Assembly: GCA_015039365.1 (NCBI GenBank)
Contig: WION01000003.1
Location: 930,001-994,000 of the forward strand
Length of the DNA: 64,000 nt
Source: Amanita rubescens
Lineage: Eukaryota > Basidiomycota > Agaricomycetes > Agaricales > Amanitaceae
Direction: 5' to 3'
Part shown: piece by piece, positions 1 through 12,342 of the stretch
How the letters are laid out: each line of letters starts with the position of its first letter
Numbering within the stretch: the first letter of the stretch is position 1
Notes under the pieces: model-generated
What the model saw: the letters and a program-made list of their open reading frames with translations, nothing else
What the model was told of the DNA's origin: nothing
The model's database searches: none
Position numbers and translations under genes: made by a program

Positions 1-733
1 GTCAATGTTGATTTTTTCAAGGACCTCATGTTAGTTCTACGGAACGTTGTTTCTCCCGATTCCCACGACAACGACGGTATATACAACGAAGGCGATGCAA
101 CGGAGCGCTTATACCTTCGTTTACTTGGGATAGTCACCGCTTTTGAGCTGCTGTCGGGGCAAGGTGCGTAAACCTGTACCTAGATCTCGGGCAAATTAAA
201 AAAGAGAAAAAAAATTTCCAGGGGAAGCCTTGAATATTGACTTGAATGACATCACTACACAGCTCTACGAGCTTATTTTACCACTAAGCTTGAAACCTGG
301 CATTGAAATTCCTTGGTTATCGGCTCCTGCAAACAACGAATCCGCTCATCGGCACCCAGCTATGGCCAATTTGCTTTTCAATGCTTTGGCTTTTGTTTTT
401 TCACCGCGGACTTTCGGAACCTCCGCACCACCTTGGCGCTCTGCCGCATTTGCTAAGCGTCTCCTCACAGCCTCTCTCAATTGGTCACCGGCTTTGGCCA
501 TCCGGACCATGGACTTTATTGGTGACTTGATCTCCAAGGATCCAAAGCTCGAGACTCTTCTATCGACCGAGGATCGGATCTATGACGGCGTTTATCGGCC
601 CGAAATAAACGACCCACAACTATGTCACCCGTTTGGCACCTGCTTCTGGGAGCTGCATAGTCTTCAAAATCACTGGGATGCCCAGGTCCGAGAGAGAGCT
701 CGAAAGTTGTTACAAACAAAGCATTTAGCGTAG
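1..733 (+). CDS. NOC3: Nucleolar complex protein 3 (Noc3), 3' end only
   Basis: This is the C-terminal part of Noc3, a nucleolar protein of 60S ribosome biogenesis that also takes part in replication licensing in yeast (family knowledge). Frame 1 is open from base 1, with the exon ending at 163; a GTGCGT...CCAG intron covers 164-221; the last exon is 222-733 and ends in TAG. The joined protein reads VNVDFFKDLMLVLRNVV near the window edge and then the NIDLNDITTQLYELILPL stretch typical of the CBF/Noc3 C-terminal domain. The gene is cut by the left edge, so its N-terminus is not visible. It ends about 200 bp from the end of the convergent TEA-factor gene. Confidence 0.85.
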
Positions 734-936
734 ATGTCGTACCCGGTCGTACATGAACCAATGTATGCGATACAATGATGCGAAGACCTAAAAACACATG
801 CAGCAGGCGACATGACTATGAACCGAAAACATTATTAACACAGTGAAGATAACTATTAGCGATATATAAGGTAAATCGTCAATGGTATACAGAGTACATC
901 GTACGCAAGGCGTACAAAAAATCCTTTTGGCGTGTA

Positions 937-2523
937 TCAACACGTCATAGACGTAGGTAGGGTATAGCGAGGTGGTGTTGACGTGTACATGTATGACGCT
1001 TGCTCCCCCTGGTTTGGAGCCGATGGCATATATGCGTTGTTGTAAGAGAGTGGCGTTACTGCTTGTTGGAGCGGCACTTGTGCGGTTGCTGCTTTGTCAC
1101 CGTGGTTGTACTTCCAATAATTTAGCAATTGAGTAGAAGGTAGATCGCTGCTGGTTGCACGATCCATGATATACACGATGAAAAGCAATGTTTGATTGTC
1201 TGCGACAATTTCCTGGGTAACGACAATGGCGAGAGCTAAACGGTAAACGTGAGTAAAGATCGTTGTAATATCCACTGAAGACCTACAAGGATCCAACCAT
1301 CGGCATTGATTTAGACGTGACTCAGGAAGTGCTGCAGTCACATATCCCTCTCCTGAGCCAGTCCAAGTCAAGGGGGAGTCCTCAGATGAAGTCATCTGAC
1401 CATTGAGAAATAATTTAGTTATGCACTTTTCGGACTGAGTCCAACTGGTAAAGTATAAGCTGGGTGAGAAACCACATCCAGTCGAGGAAGTGTTGGTTCT
1501 GCTCGTCCCGAGCTGAAACTTGAGCGTTAAGGGGGTATTCGGTGTTAACTGCCCGTGAGATATCAAAGCGTCCAATCTGACCCAGAGCGGAGCTATGCCT
1601 TCAGCAGCGAGCTTGAGTGCCTTCACTCTAGCTGTCTTTGTCATATGCCGATGAGAAACCGTTTGCGACGGCGTCCCGTTGGGCGAGAATTGACCAAAAT
1701 TTGGAGAACCGGAAAAATCGTAGTGGGTCACAGACGGGCTGAATTCCGCGGTGCCCATATTCATAGAATACGTTCTCTGCGTGCTCGATGACGCTGGTGG
1801 CATCATGGACGGAAGGGTGGAGGTCATTGAAAGCCCACTAGTGATGGGAGCATAATATGTCGTATGCGCGTCAGGAGGGAAAGCGCATAGTGAAATTCCA
1901 GGGGAAGGCGGATACTCCGTCTTCACCTCTGAAGGAGATGAAAAGGGAGGAGTGCCATTTGAGGAGGAATCACCATCGTCGTATTCCTGGTATCCTCCGA
2001 AAGAGAGTGAATACCCTTGCTCCTCGAGCTTGATATTGGTGTGCTGAGATTCGGAAAACAATTCATCCCCTCCAGCTACAAGATGAAACTCTAATTGGAC
2101 GATCAGCGCGTGCAGGTAAACCAGTGAACAAACAAACCAGGCTCTCCCTTCCACATATTGCGTAAAACTTGTATATGGCTGGCAACCTGTTTCTTACTCC
2201 TTTCCACACCGGCACTCTTCAAATAATCGACTAAGAATTGATTGCGCCATCTGCTTCTGCCACGGGACTGGGACGATGTCGCATATGGGGATTCCCAGTA
2301 CTTGCGGAGACCTACAGAATAAGTAAGGTAAAGGGTTCGAGGAACGGGACAGAAACGGACCTTCGACGAAAACCTTTTCGACGCTCTCTGGCCAAACTTC
2401 AATGCCGCTGCCGTCTTTCAAGAGCTTACGATGTTTGCGCTGGGGCGTAAGGGATTTTTGGGTAGCGTCATCGAGGGGCCTAAACCTGTCATTGAATTGG
2501 GGAGAAGAAAGAACGGGAGACAT
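937..2523 (-). CDS. TEA/ATTS-domain transcription factor
   Basis: Exons run 2523-2361, 2311-2138 and 2075-937 on the minus strand, with introns 2312-2360 (49 nt) and 2076-2137 (62 nt) whose phases match. Removing the first intron restores a TEA DNA-binding domain: KDGSGIEVWPESVEKVF runs into EGLRKYWESP, then RSRWRNQFLVDYLK and the hallmark KKQVASHIQVLRNMWKG helix. The domain lies at about residues 35-115; the remaining 400 residues are Ser/Thr/Pro-rich with no motif I recognise. The family (AbaA, Tec1, TEAD) binds CATTCC-like sites and controls development or hyphal growth; the target genes here are unknown. The start at 2523 was chosen because it is the first ATG in frame with the TEA domain. 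Confidence 0.82.
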
Positions 2524-3043
2524 AGTAGAGGACGGCGCTGTTGAGGGAGCAGCGGGCGAGAGTGAGTTATATACTGCACTCGTATATACCGGCTATGGAG
2601 GGAGAAGTGGATTTTAGAGTTAAGATCCGATGAGAACCCAGTAAGGCAAGTGGGACCCATCGATTTGGAGATAGAGCGAAATCATTGTCCCTAGATCGGT
2701 GTAGATGAGAAAAGCCCGTTTCCGGTTAGCGGCTCCTCTCCGTAAATCCCTCGTTCGGACCGGGACGCGCTGTCCTAGCTTTCTCACTTTGAAAGTGTTC
2801 CATAGCGCCCGCTGCCATTTGTAGCGTAGGGATGGAGCTAACGGCGCACTCAGGACAGGGCGGCGGCTGCGTGTGGCCGCCACCCCTTCAAGATTCCGCA
2901 TAAGGCGAAGAGCCCGAGTTATCTCGATGGACAGATTGAACCTCAGATGCATCTCGTCGCATTGGGCAACTCAACCCCAGAATTCTGTCCACTCGGATCG
3001 GATTTGCTCCTTCTTGTCACACTTGTCACGTAACCTCCATCGG

Positions 3044-4845
3044 ATGGCGTCCAAGGAATCACTCACGCAGAAATGGCTACGACAAAACACTCAACCCTAT
3101 CTGCATGCGGACCGCGTCTTCGCCGACATCGACACTACCCTTGCTCGGTTCAGCTCTCTACGTCCCAAAACGGACGTTTACAGTTCCGTCTCTGAGTTCT
3201 TCCCTATGTCCTTTATCTGACATGTATGTCCATCCAGCTTATGATGATGGTCGTGCTCAGTTGTTGCTCTGCGTCCACGGCGTCTTGCCGATAACCTTCA
3301 GAAACGCTTCATATAACATTCCTGTAGGTCTCTGGATTCCCCGGGATTACCCCAAACTCCCTCCCATCGCCTATGTCGTCCCCACTAACGACATGCTCAT
3401 AAAACCTGGGAGATATGTTGACATCAGTGGTAGATGCAATCCAGATTACGTTCGAAATTGGGAGCGTAAACACGAAGTGAGCTACTTTCTCATTCCGGGA
3501 CCGACTTTGCTGGATCGGCAATCAGGGCTGCAATCTCATTGCATTGTTGCAAGTCATGCAAGACCAGTTTTCCCGAGATCCTCCTCTTTTCTCTAAACCC
3601 AAGGGTATCTGCCTTATGATTCTGCTTTATGACGTTGATGTCACTAAGAGAACCCAGAGCGACCAACGCCACCCCCTCCTATAGCTTCCCCGTCTACCCA
3701 TGATCGTCCTGCATTGCCACCGAAACCGCGACCATCATCCAGTCACACATCACCAGATTCCACGCCAAGTAGCCATCCTAACTCTTTGCATTCAACGGTA
3801 TGTATACTTGACGACCCACACAAGTCAACTGACGTCTTAGCAGTATACACCGTCGCCGGCGCAACCTCCAATTCCCCCACCACCTCCACATCTGACTTCG
3901 CCAGATACTCGAATACCACAATATAGAGGTGTTGAAAGCCCTCCCCTATCTGGCCATCCCGTATTAGCTCAACCGGTGCCCTCTGTGATTCCCAATCCGT
4001 CCTTGTCGAACTTCCCTAGACCCTTCGGGGTGTCTCCCCGCATAGATACAAGTCCCCATGAATCTATACCACTCCCGAATATCAATGCCAGAAGCACCCT
4101 TGGTGGTGCTGCGCAGCCAAGCTTTGAGCAGCAAGGCATCGCTACTCCTCCTGTGCCTAGTTTGCTTGACGAGGACACTGCAATCGTGCAGCCCGTCCAG
4201 CGGGCCCCGCCTCGGCCCCCGAATCCCGAATTGTTACAATTACAAGCCCGAATTTACGACAAACTTGAGTCGGAAATGAACTCGTTGTCACATGCACTTG
4301 CATTGGACGCGGAACGCCTGAGAGCCCTGCAAGCAGACCTACTAGCAGGTGAACCGGCCATCAGAGATGAGATGGCACGCCTTGAGGCCGTACGAGATGT
4401 TTGCCGTAATGTGAGTGGCAGATTGCGGGGAACAGTCAACCAGGCGGAAAAGAATATTGCCGAGTTGCGCAGAAAGGGAGATCCAGAAGTCGACGAAATG
4501 GTTTGTGCTACTTCTATTGTACACAATCAGTTGAGTTCCATCTTTAGTCAAATGGTTGACATGTTCACACGAATCCCGCAGACTCATCAATTTAGTTGCA
4601 GAAGACAATGCCATTGAAGACACCATTTATCAACTGCACAGGGCTTTGAACGCCGGCGGAATAGATTTAGAGCGATTTTTGAGGGTGACTTCTTTCCTTG
4701 CTCATCTGGCATCACACATTGAGGGATACTCTTTTTGTAGACAACGCGCGTGCTTGCTGAAGAACAGTTTATGAAGCGCGCCCTTATAGAGAAAATCACG
4801 ATCGGGGCGGCGCTGACCCAGTATCCTGGTACGGGCTGGTCCTGA
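3044..4845 (+). CDS. VPS23: ESCRT-I subunit Vps23 (TSG101 homologue)
   Basis: Seven exons: 3044-3182, 3238-3476, 3526-3604, 3658-3797, 3844-4529, 4582-4684, 4741-4845. They total 1,491 nt, so 496 residues in one frame. Residues about 10-140 form a catalytically dead ubiquitin E2 variant (UEV) domain (TYDDGRAQLLLCVHG, YNIPVGLWIPRDYP, no active-site Cys). A Pro-rich linker with PPPP runs follows, then a coiled coil, then the C-terminal steadiness box (NLVAEDNAIEDTIYQLHRAL ... EEQFMKRALIEKI). Vps23 recognises ubiquitinated cargo on endosomes and starts ESCRT sorting into multivesicular bodies. The exon 5 acceptor is a TTAGCAG tandem site, so one extra Gln is possible. Confidence 0.93.
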
Positions 4846-5197
4846 AAGGGCAACTATGGTTCGAAACAAAGGAAGCTCCGCCGACCCTACGATCCTACTT
4901 TGGAAAGTATTGAGCCTCGATCTGGACACTTGACCGCCTAGATGAAGCTGACATAGCCAAATCCCTCGTTTTTGTTGTGGTTATATGGGCCAACGCAAAT
5001 TTGTATTAAGGCACATAAATAGGATACAGCTGCCTGATGAGAAAGTGTCCGAGGGTTGTTCTTTCACAAGTCAAAAGTAGTACAAGATGAATGCTGTGCG
5101 TGACCGGTTCCGGTGACCTTCTCATGCGGCTGCGCCTTCTGCTATATTTGAAGTATGTATAGCTCGTCAAATTTCATGACCCGGTTTTCTGATCGGC

Positions 5198-7878
5198 CTA
5201 GGCATCCTCAGCTTGGCCGGTTCTCGCCTGACCGCTTCCCACCCATCTCCAGACCCTCATCTCATCACCTCCTTGTACTTCTCGAAGATTAGCTCTTACG
5301 TTAGCGTTTTCTTCCACAACACGCTCAACTTGATCCCACAGCCGCTTACGTACGGGGATCGAGTGCTCATCCTGAAGTATGAGATCCCGGAGTTGGAGGG
5401 AAGAAAGAAACGGTTGCGGTGCCGTGATCGGATCCGTATGATGTGCTATTTCCTGGTTGCGAAGCGAGTTCAGCGCGGTCTGGACCAACTCTGTTACCCG
5501 CTTAGCTTCGGCTCGCCTTTGTGCCCTTCGGCCCCGCTCAATCAAAGCTAGCAGAAGCAAGAAGAAACACCCTAATAATTTTTGAGCACAACATGAAACA
5601 CTCGCGATTAAGCGGTACCTAAGACTGTGGCGCGCCATTTTGCCCATGCTTCTCTTGCTCTTACAATTAAGGTACAAGTCAAAGTTAGATGAGGTGTACC
5701 ATGTGCTAGATATCGTCTTCCTCTGCCGTGTGAGAAAATATGTCAGAGGTTGCATAGCACCAAAGTCTCATGACAATAACTTACTCCTGGTCCTCCCCAA
5801 TGACAACGTTACCCCATCGGACGAGCTGTTGAATGGCTTCATTAAACGTATCATCAAAAAAGGTCAAAAGATGAGGCTAAGTATTACGTGGTGTTCGAGG
5901 GTCAACGGCAAACTCCAGATTTGTCTTGCGCCAGACTTACCGAAGTTTTCTTCCTCATTGTTTCCCGAAGTTGCCTCAACTCCACGCCCCATTTCTTGGC
6001 TTCTCCTCCTTCTTCGGGCTTCACAATTCCGCTCAGAATTTTCCCACCAGCGCAAAGTCGCATCCCTCGTTCCTGACCCAACAACACTTCAATAGCCTTA
6101 CCAAGAGCGCCAATATTACGCTTCCTTGTTGGATCTTCTAGACAACGGGGCGGCAATGCAATGCTGCCCAATCCTGGAAGGCCGTCCAGAACGACCGAGG
6201 TCGTCTTACAGATCAATTGTGAAGGAGATGATAGATCCCATGACACATTTTTGGACGAAGGTATGGTGGGTAAGAACCCCAAAAGCGGATGTGGTCGCAA
6301 GATAAAACCTGTATCACATACAACACCATATTGGGTACAGGTGGCATGGTCAGGGCATGGTGTACAACTTTGTGGGGTCGTGAGGAGAAGCATCGAGGCC
6401 AACGCGCACTCAGCTTCGACGGTGGTGTCATTTCCTCCCCCGAATAGGTGTTGCAGCTTGATACTTTGTGTGTTACACGGCTTTGCGACACTGGCTTGAG
6501 CGCGAATAGCTTCCAGATACTCATTGCTATCGCTGTCTCGCTCGCAGTAACCAATAGACGACGAGGCTGCTTTGTACTTTAGGATTATTGCACTTGCACA
6601 AGTGACTAGAAAGAGGATGAAGAGGCGTAAGACAGTGATCGAGAAGGATCGCAACAATCCATCTTGGCTTCTGGAAGGAACCTGTGAACCAGGCTTATTC
6701 AAAATTGGAAGTTCACATTTAGTTTCTTGTTGAGATGGAAGTATGGGAAGTTCTTGAGGAACGTCCGTCCTTCTGCGTGGTCCAGGAAGGGTAAGTTCTT
6801 CATGCTTAGGAGAAGTAAAGATATGTTCATCATCAACGTTCAACTCGGACTCTTCGTCCAACGCCAAAGAGGTTTGACGGTCCAGGAAAACTGGGGGAGC
6901 CCCAAATGGAAATTCAGGTGCATACTCTGACTGCGGAAACTTGATGTTGACTGCGTGATACGAATCTCGAGTCGGCGAAGAAAACGGGACGACATGCGGT
7001 GGGGCTGATGACGACTTTCTTGATTTCCTAGTTCCAATACTCTTACGAGCCGCTCCAACTTTACCGGGAGAAGGTCGCGCAGGTGATGAGTCTTCAGCGC
7101 CGGATTGAAAGACGTTGTTATCTTCCCAGCCGCTATCATCAGCGTACTAACAATTAACATTCAGTTTATTGCCACCGGAGGCTAACGCCATACACACCAG
7201 CGGAACCGTTAAATGAGACTAATAAACCGTCAGTAAAGTTGAGGGGCTAATTATCGGGAGACATGCCTTCTTGCTCTTAATCACTTTTCTTGCAGGCGTC
7301 TCTTCCAACTCACTCTCTTCGACAAGTGCAAGATGTACTGGAGGCGCTGCCTTCGACGACCCTGCAAGTCCAGGTTGCGCGGAGGCCCGCCTTCTTTTTG
7401 GCTTGATTTACAAAATTTAGGTGCTCCCCAGATTGCGATGAAATTCCACGCACCGACTCCTGGCGAATAAGCGAAGCTTCTTGGTCTTGATTTGGAGCTT
7501 GAGATAGTCTGCGAGAAGAGCGTCGTGCAGGTAAATTCTGTTCAGGAACTTCGTAGGATAATAGCAATGGGCCAAAGCGATGGCACATACGCGTCGCGGC
7601 GCGGCTAATGGCTGCCCAGTCAAGCCGTCTTTAATGCCCTCTTCACTAGCAATACTATTTTCCTTCTTGATTCTTTCCTTCTTAAATTTAGAGGATCTGG
7701 TCTTGATTTCTTCATTAAATAGTTGTACGAGTTTCGACTTTGAATAAGGTGTAGGATATTTGATATTGTGATAACCCAAAATACCGAGTAGTTGAGATAC
7801 AGTGAGAGTAGCTGGGTCAAAGTCTGGCTCCAAGTAATGGCCCAAACTAATAACCTCAGCAGTGGTCAAGCGCGACAT
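5198..7878 (-). CDS. SRC1: Inner nuclear membrane protein of the Src1/Heh (MAN1/LEM2-like) family
   Basis: Eight exons: 7878-7591, 7537-7454, 7401-7267, 7218-7198, 7146-5941, 5876-5785, 5722-5619, 5571-5198; 767 residues. An N-terminal HeH DNA-binding fold (residues about 8-50: LEPDFDPATLTVSQLLGIL, KSKLVQLFNEEI) is followed by a basic, Ser-rich linker. A first membrane helix lies near residues 342-364 (ITVLRLFILFLVTCASAIIL), a Cys-containing lumenal region follows, a second helix near 644-657, and then a MAN1/Src1 C-terminal domain (RRYLAHGTPHLTLTC, AWAKWRATVLG). The family anchors chromatin and rDNA at the nuclear periphery and works with ESCRT in nuclear pore surveillance. The 21-nt exon at 7198-7218 and a GC-AG donor at 7266 are unusual; a GT donor 15 nt upstream is the alternative. 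Confidence 0.88.
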
Positions 7879-8035
7879 GGTTACACCTGTCTCTCCTCGC
7901 CTACGACACGCCTTTCATTGCCCTCCAACCCATATTCCCACGCCCCTTCACGTGGCATCAGAACGTGGGCCGCGTGAGGCCCGATTTCCCGAACCACCTT
8001 CCGCTGACCTATGGACAATCAGTTTCTCATCCCAG

Positions 8036-9686
8036 TCACAGTGTCATTCCATGACTCCTCACCATAAAATTCCAGTATGCCCAAGGGAACAGATCCTATA
8101 ATCTGTTAATCAGTTGAACCAGCTGGGTTTGTAACATACGGCACCTTTTTCAGATGGTAGAAGAACCTGAATATAAAGCACCGTTAGCAAAAAGCCGATG
8201 TCATGGCCAATAATCCTACCTTTGACTCTTCGCTTGATCGAAAAGACCACTGAATGACTCCTTTGGCACTAAGCCATATTTGAATTCGGCCAACATAAGT
8301 TCACCGTATCCCGTCAACAGCTGCGTCAGGATTAATGACTATGCGCTGATCATAGCTGGTAAGTCCGCCTTACCGGGCAACTCGTATATCCATCATACGC
8401 AGCACTCGTTACCTTGCCTGTCTCTAAGACGGAGTATAAATTTTCTGTCAGGATTGGAGCTTGGGCAGTGATAGCTGCTGCGGTCTTAGAAGTTGGAAGG
8501 GAAGAGCAGTCGCCAAGAGCAAAAATGTTTTGATACTTGACATGTTGGAGTGTTTCCTGATTAACTTCAACCCACCCAACGCTGTCTGCTATCGGAGATG
8601 TCACAATGACGTCCAGGGGCCCCATGGGAGGTGTGACATGCAGTAAAGAATACCCAACCTGAACAGTTGATCCGTCCGCACTCTTGAAATTTGCGGTGCG
8701 ATTCCCGACATCTATTGATTCCAAGTTGTGCGAGAAATATCCATCAATTCCCCGCTGGATTCTCAAGGCGTCCAAGGCATCAGAATACTTCTTAACGCTG
8801 AACATGGTCGGCATGCCAGTATAAAAGCTAACTTTTATACTATCCGATCTGTTGGTCCTTCGAAATCTATCCCATGCCATCCACATGATTTTTTGCGGGG
8901 CTGATTGGAATTCAATGTCCATAGTAAAGTTAAACAGGACATACTTACCCCCCGCACATTTTATGACGCCAGCAGGTTGGGTAAAGACAGCTTGTCCCGC
9001 TCTCGAATTTTCCACGTCATTCCATACTTTATCACAGGTATCGTAGGAGTATATAGAGGATACTCCTGACTCGGGATCTAGTAAGGCTGCCGGTAGACCG
9101 TGGATAGCGTCCCATTTGATTTTGAGCCCCGTTGCGACAACAAGCGCGTCGTATCCAAGGTCACGGCCAGATTCAGTGGTTACTGTCGATGTCGCAGGGG
9201 AGAAAGACTTCACATTTTCGGATATCAAAGCAATATCTTTTGATATCAGAGATGCTAATGGACGTCGGAAATCACTCTTGGGAAGTAAGCCTGAACCGAC
9301 CAGGGTCCTTTAAAACGGTAAGCAGAGGTGACACTCAGTGAACAGTAATTATACCATCCGGGCTGCGATGGCATCCTGGTTTAGCTCTAGGGCCTGTGCG
9401 AACCGAACTGTACATACCTGATAGTAGTGATCATTGGCGCTATCGATAATCGCAATATCACCTGCGTTTAGCGGTTTCCCTGCTGCCTTGAAACGATTGT
9501 AAATTTGGTGCGCCACGGATAGACCACCGCTGCCTAGGAATCAGGATAAGATCAGTACTAGTTAAGAATTACAAGGGTGAAACGCCATCTCTTACCTCCA
9601 CCAATAACTAATATCCGATGTTTCGATGCCTCTGAAAACGTGCTCGCGCTTCTGCGTTGAACGGATATTACTCTTTTCAAAAACAT
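8036..9686 (-). CDS. Mitochondrial sulfide:quinone oxidoreductase
   Basis: Eight exons: 9686-9596, 9533-9418, 9362-9355, 9307-8949, 8900-8374, 8320-8220, 8166-8145, 8095-8036; 427 residues, all phases consistent. The N-terminus (MFLKRVISVQRRSAST) looks like a mitochondrial presequence, followed by the FAD-binding ILVIGGGSGGLSVA motif. HYYQPGWTLVGSGL is reassembled across an 8-nt exon. Further family motifs are IKCAGAPQKIMWMAWD, NIFALGDCSSLPTSKTAAAI and the C-terminal GYTSCP ... FPWAYWN. The enzyme (SQRDL in animals, Hmt2 in fission yeast) oxidises sulfide at the inner mitochondrial membrane and passes electrons to ubiquinone. Exons of 8 and 22 nt are easy for gene finders to miss. Confidence 0.93.
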
Positions 9687-10718
9687 GGCGCTGCGCTGCA
9701 TTGTCAAACGCTAACAGGCCCGAAAGAAGGACCCACTCATTTCCCTTGGAACGTTCCTGGATTGCGCAATTCTGAAGAAGCCATGATAATTGATTACTTA
9801 ACCAAGCTGACTACTATGTATGACGTCTACTTTCTTTTATTCTTCATGCCCACTCAGCGCTCAGCCATTGTACGCCTTTTTCTATCTCTCAGCTGGCGAG
9901 GTTATATATATAGCTTAGCCTTGACCTGAGTTGTCGGCAGCATAGTCAAGTTTAGTAATCACATTCACTCAGGTGACAGATCAGCCAGACTATCGTCAAC
10001 TGTGGGGAGAGGTATTAATGAAGGTTTATAGCAGGTAGACGAAGATACGCAGGCAGAGGGCAGAGTATGACTCTGGCGATTCGCGAACGAGCCCTAGCTC
10101 AGGCTGATGCCATGTAAAGTAAACAAGCCAGCGCTCACTGGCACTGGAGCATCAAATCAAATGGATTATCAAATACATCAACGTGAAACGATGATACGCC
10201 TGTAGAATTCAATTAACCAACACCCTCTATATCTTCCGGTTTTCCTCCGATAACCTTGCAGCGGATATTTTCAACAGAGAGCGCCCAGTTGCGCCCAATT
10301 GCGCCCAGTTAGGGTTCTTAGAGAATCGTGTTCATCGCGACTTCTGGCGCGGATATTTTTGGAATTGGATTTTTATCACACATGTACAGCCGCGATCACA
10401 CAGCCGCATTAACGTTCACACAGCCGCGTTCAAGTTGGTTGTTATGGGGTTCCCGCGCTCCTGCTAGGTATATAAATGTGATGCTTTCCCAAACTACCCT
10501 TTCTTCATCTCTAGTCCTGTGGAGTTGATCTCCGTTTTCGTTCTTCCGCTTTTCCCGAGGTAAGGTTTCGTCATTTTGTCTGTGGAGATGCTTCATCTTA
10601 TTGCTTGAGTCAGATCACCCTCTTTGATAGAGAGGCTTACCCAACAGACCCTCAGGGAGGTTCTTTGACAGTGACATCTTGAACACCATTGCACTTTCTT
10701 TACCTTGTTATTTTCATA
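9687..10718. other. Intergenic region with short direct repeats, shared by two divergent genes
   Basis: No gene is supported in this 1,032-bp gap between the divergent sulfide oxidoreductase and cupredoxin genes. Visible signals are three tandem 10-mers GCGCCCARTT at 10281-10310, the 10-mer GCGGATATTT at both 10261-10270 and 10349-10358, and the 12-mer TCACACAGCCGC at 10396-10407 and 10416-10427. These sit upstream of a TATA-like element, so they may be control sites for the cupredoxin gene; that is inference. Confidence 0.5.
10469..10476 (+). promoter_or_regulatory. TATA-like element upstream of the cupredoxin gene
   Basis: TATATAAA lies 243 bp before the cupredoxin ATG at 10719 and downstream of the direct repeats at 10261-10427. 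Its spacing would leave a leader of about 210 nt. Confidence 0.35.
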
Positions 10719-12213
10719 ATGGTTCATATTGCAACTTTGATGAGCACTGTGGCTCTGCTATCGGGACTCGTCTTCGCCTCACCTAATGTTGATGGCAATC
10801 GATTGGTTCGGTAAGTGGGGACAATTAATACCTCCTTTAATTTCTAAATTGTCATGGAAAGTCGTTCACAACCGACCAAATCTACTGGTAGCGGTACATC
10901 GCCTTCGCCGGCAAAACAGACAATGACCTCCTCTGCACGCAACGGAAGCAACACTTCGATGTATCGTTCAAGTGGTACATCGACCACGTCATCCCCAATG
11001 TATACGCCTCCCGCGAAGAACAGCGGCATGCCTATGTATGGCTCAGGGAGCGCTCCTTGGATGGGATCCAGCTATGATGACTGCGTCAACCGTGAGTAAA
11101 GTGATACAATTATCATTGCCTTTCTTACCTGGATTTATCAGAATGTGTCGCTCAATATGGCTCCAGCCCTTCTCCCTATGTCCCCACGGCGACAATGAAC
11201 CCGCCAACTAGTACTGGTCCGACTGGCACCGGAGCAACCCACACCGTCATAGTGGCTCCATCGCAGGGTGTTTTTCGCTACGTGCCGTTTGCTGTCAATG
11301 CTTCAGTCGGTGATACTATCAAATTCATGTGGGGTGCAAATACGCACACAGTTACGAAGTCATCCAGTCTTAGCCCTTGCAATGCTACTAAGGATGCCCC
11401 ATTCGCTTCTGGCGTCCAGACCAAAGGCTTTGTTTGTAAGTAGTGCATCCTTTCTTACATCGGCAAGACCAACGAGGATTATAGATACACAAGTTGTCAA
11501 CGACACTAAGCCTGTATTCTTCCATTGTGCGGTACCCACCCATTGCAGCAAGGGAATGTTCGGAGTCATGTAAGTATAAGAGCAAATTTTATGACTTGTA
11601 CTTATATAATGTAACATTCAGAAACCCTCAAAATGCATTTGGTTCCAATACAACGATGAACGGAATGATGAGCCCAATGGCAGCTAGCGTATGTTGACAG
11701 ACGCTGTTAAGTCATAATATCCTCATGAACTTTGTCTAGAATCCGTCCATTTCAGCATATTCATCCATGATCGGAAATATGACCAACACCAACAATAGTG
11801 GAAGCGTTATGGCCTCTAATTGGGGTGGCAGCATCAATATGGCGTCGCTACCTTCCTGGTCTCATTCTATGGTTGCGGAGAATGTCCTTTACACCCGTCA
11901 TTTCCTTCTTGTCAATCCTGACGCGGTGAACTCGCATGGAGCTGTAGATCTCAGTGTCGCAAGCCAGAACCCGATGAAGATACCGATGGATCTTAGTGCC
12001 GCCATTCAACAAGCAGATGCTGTATCCAACACCTCATCCTCTTCCGTGGTAACCGCGGCAACCGCAACCTCTTCGACGCATGCAGCACCGACGACATCAA
12101 GTACACCTAGCACATCAAGCACACCAAAGGCATCCAACGGTGCCATTGGTGTCTCTTCGCCGCAGTTTGTTGTTAGTCTGCTGTCTGTTGTGGTAGCGTT
12201 CCTATTCGTGTAG
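10719..12213 (+). CDS. Secreted GPI-anchored cupredoxin (blue copper) protein
   Basis: Six exons: 10719-10810, 10862-11091, 11142-11435, 11485-11569, 11622-11688, 11740-12213; 413 residues. It begins with a signal peptide (MSTVALLSGLVFAS), then a Ser/Thr/Gly-rich segment, then a plastocyanin-like fold at about residues 120-240: PFAVNASVGDTIKFMWG, ANTHTVT (His ligand), and FFHCAVPTHCSKGM (Cys, His and Met ligands of a type 1 copper site). A Ser/Thr-rich stalk and a hydrophobic C-terminus (FVVSLLSVVVAFLFV) after Asn/Gly indicate a GPI anchor. Fungal members are called extracellular serine-rich or cupredoxin proteins; the electron partner and role are not known. It differs from fungal laccases in having only one cupredoxin domain. 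Confidence 0.85.
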
Positions 12214-12342
12214 TACAGGGGAAAGTACAATATTGGAGTAACCCATGGCATAACCATATGTTTCCACTGTCACCTATGAGTTCATAATGCAGTGCATTTC
12301 TGAAGTGACGCAACGCAAGAGTGATGCCGTCCAGGCAAGATA

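Noticed and set aside
5213..5551. Open plus-strand frame of 112 codons
   Set aside because: It lies opposite the SRC1 C-terminal exon, whose MAN1-type domain is clear; it is a shadow frame.
9657..9929. Plus-strand open frame of 90 codons at the sulfide oxidoreductase start
   Set aside because: It overlaps the presequence exon on the other strand, has no splice partner and no recognisable motif.
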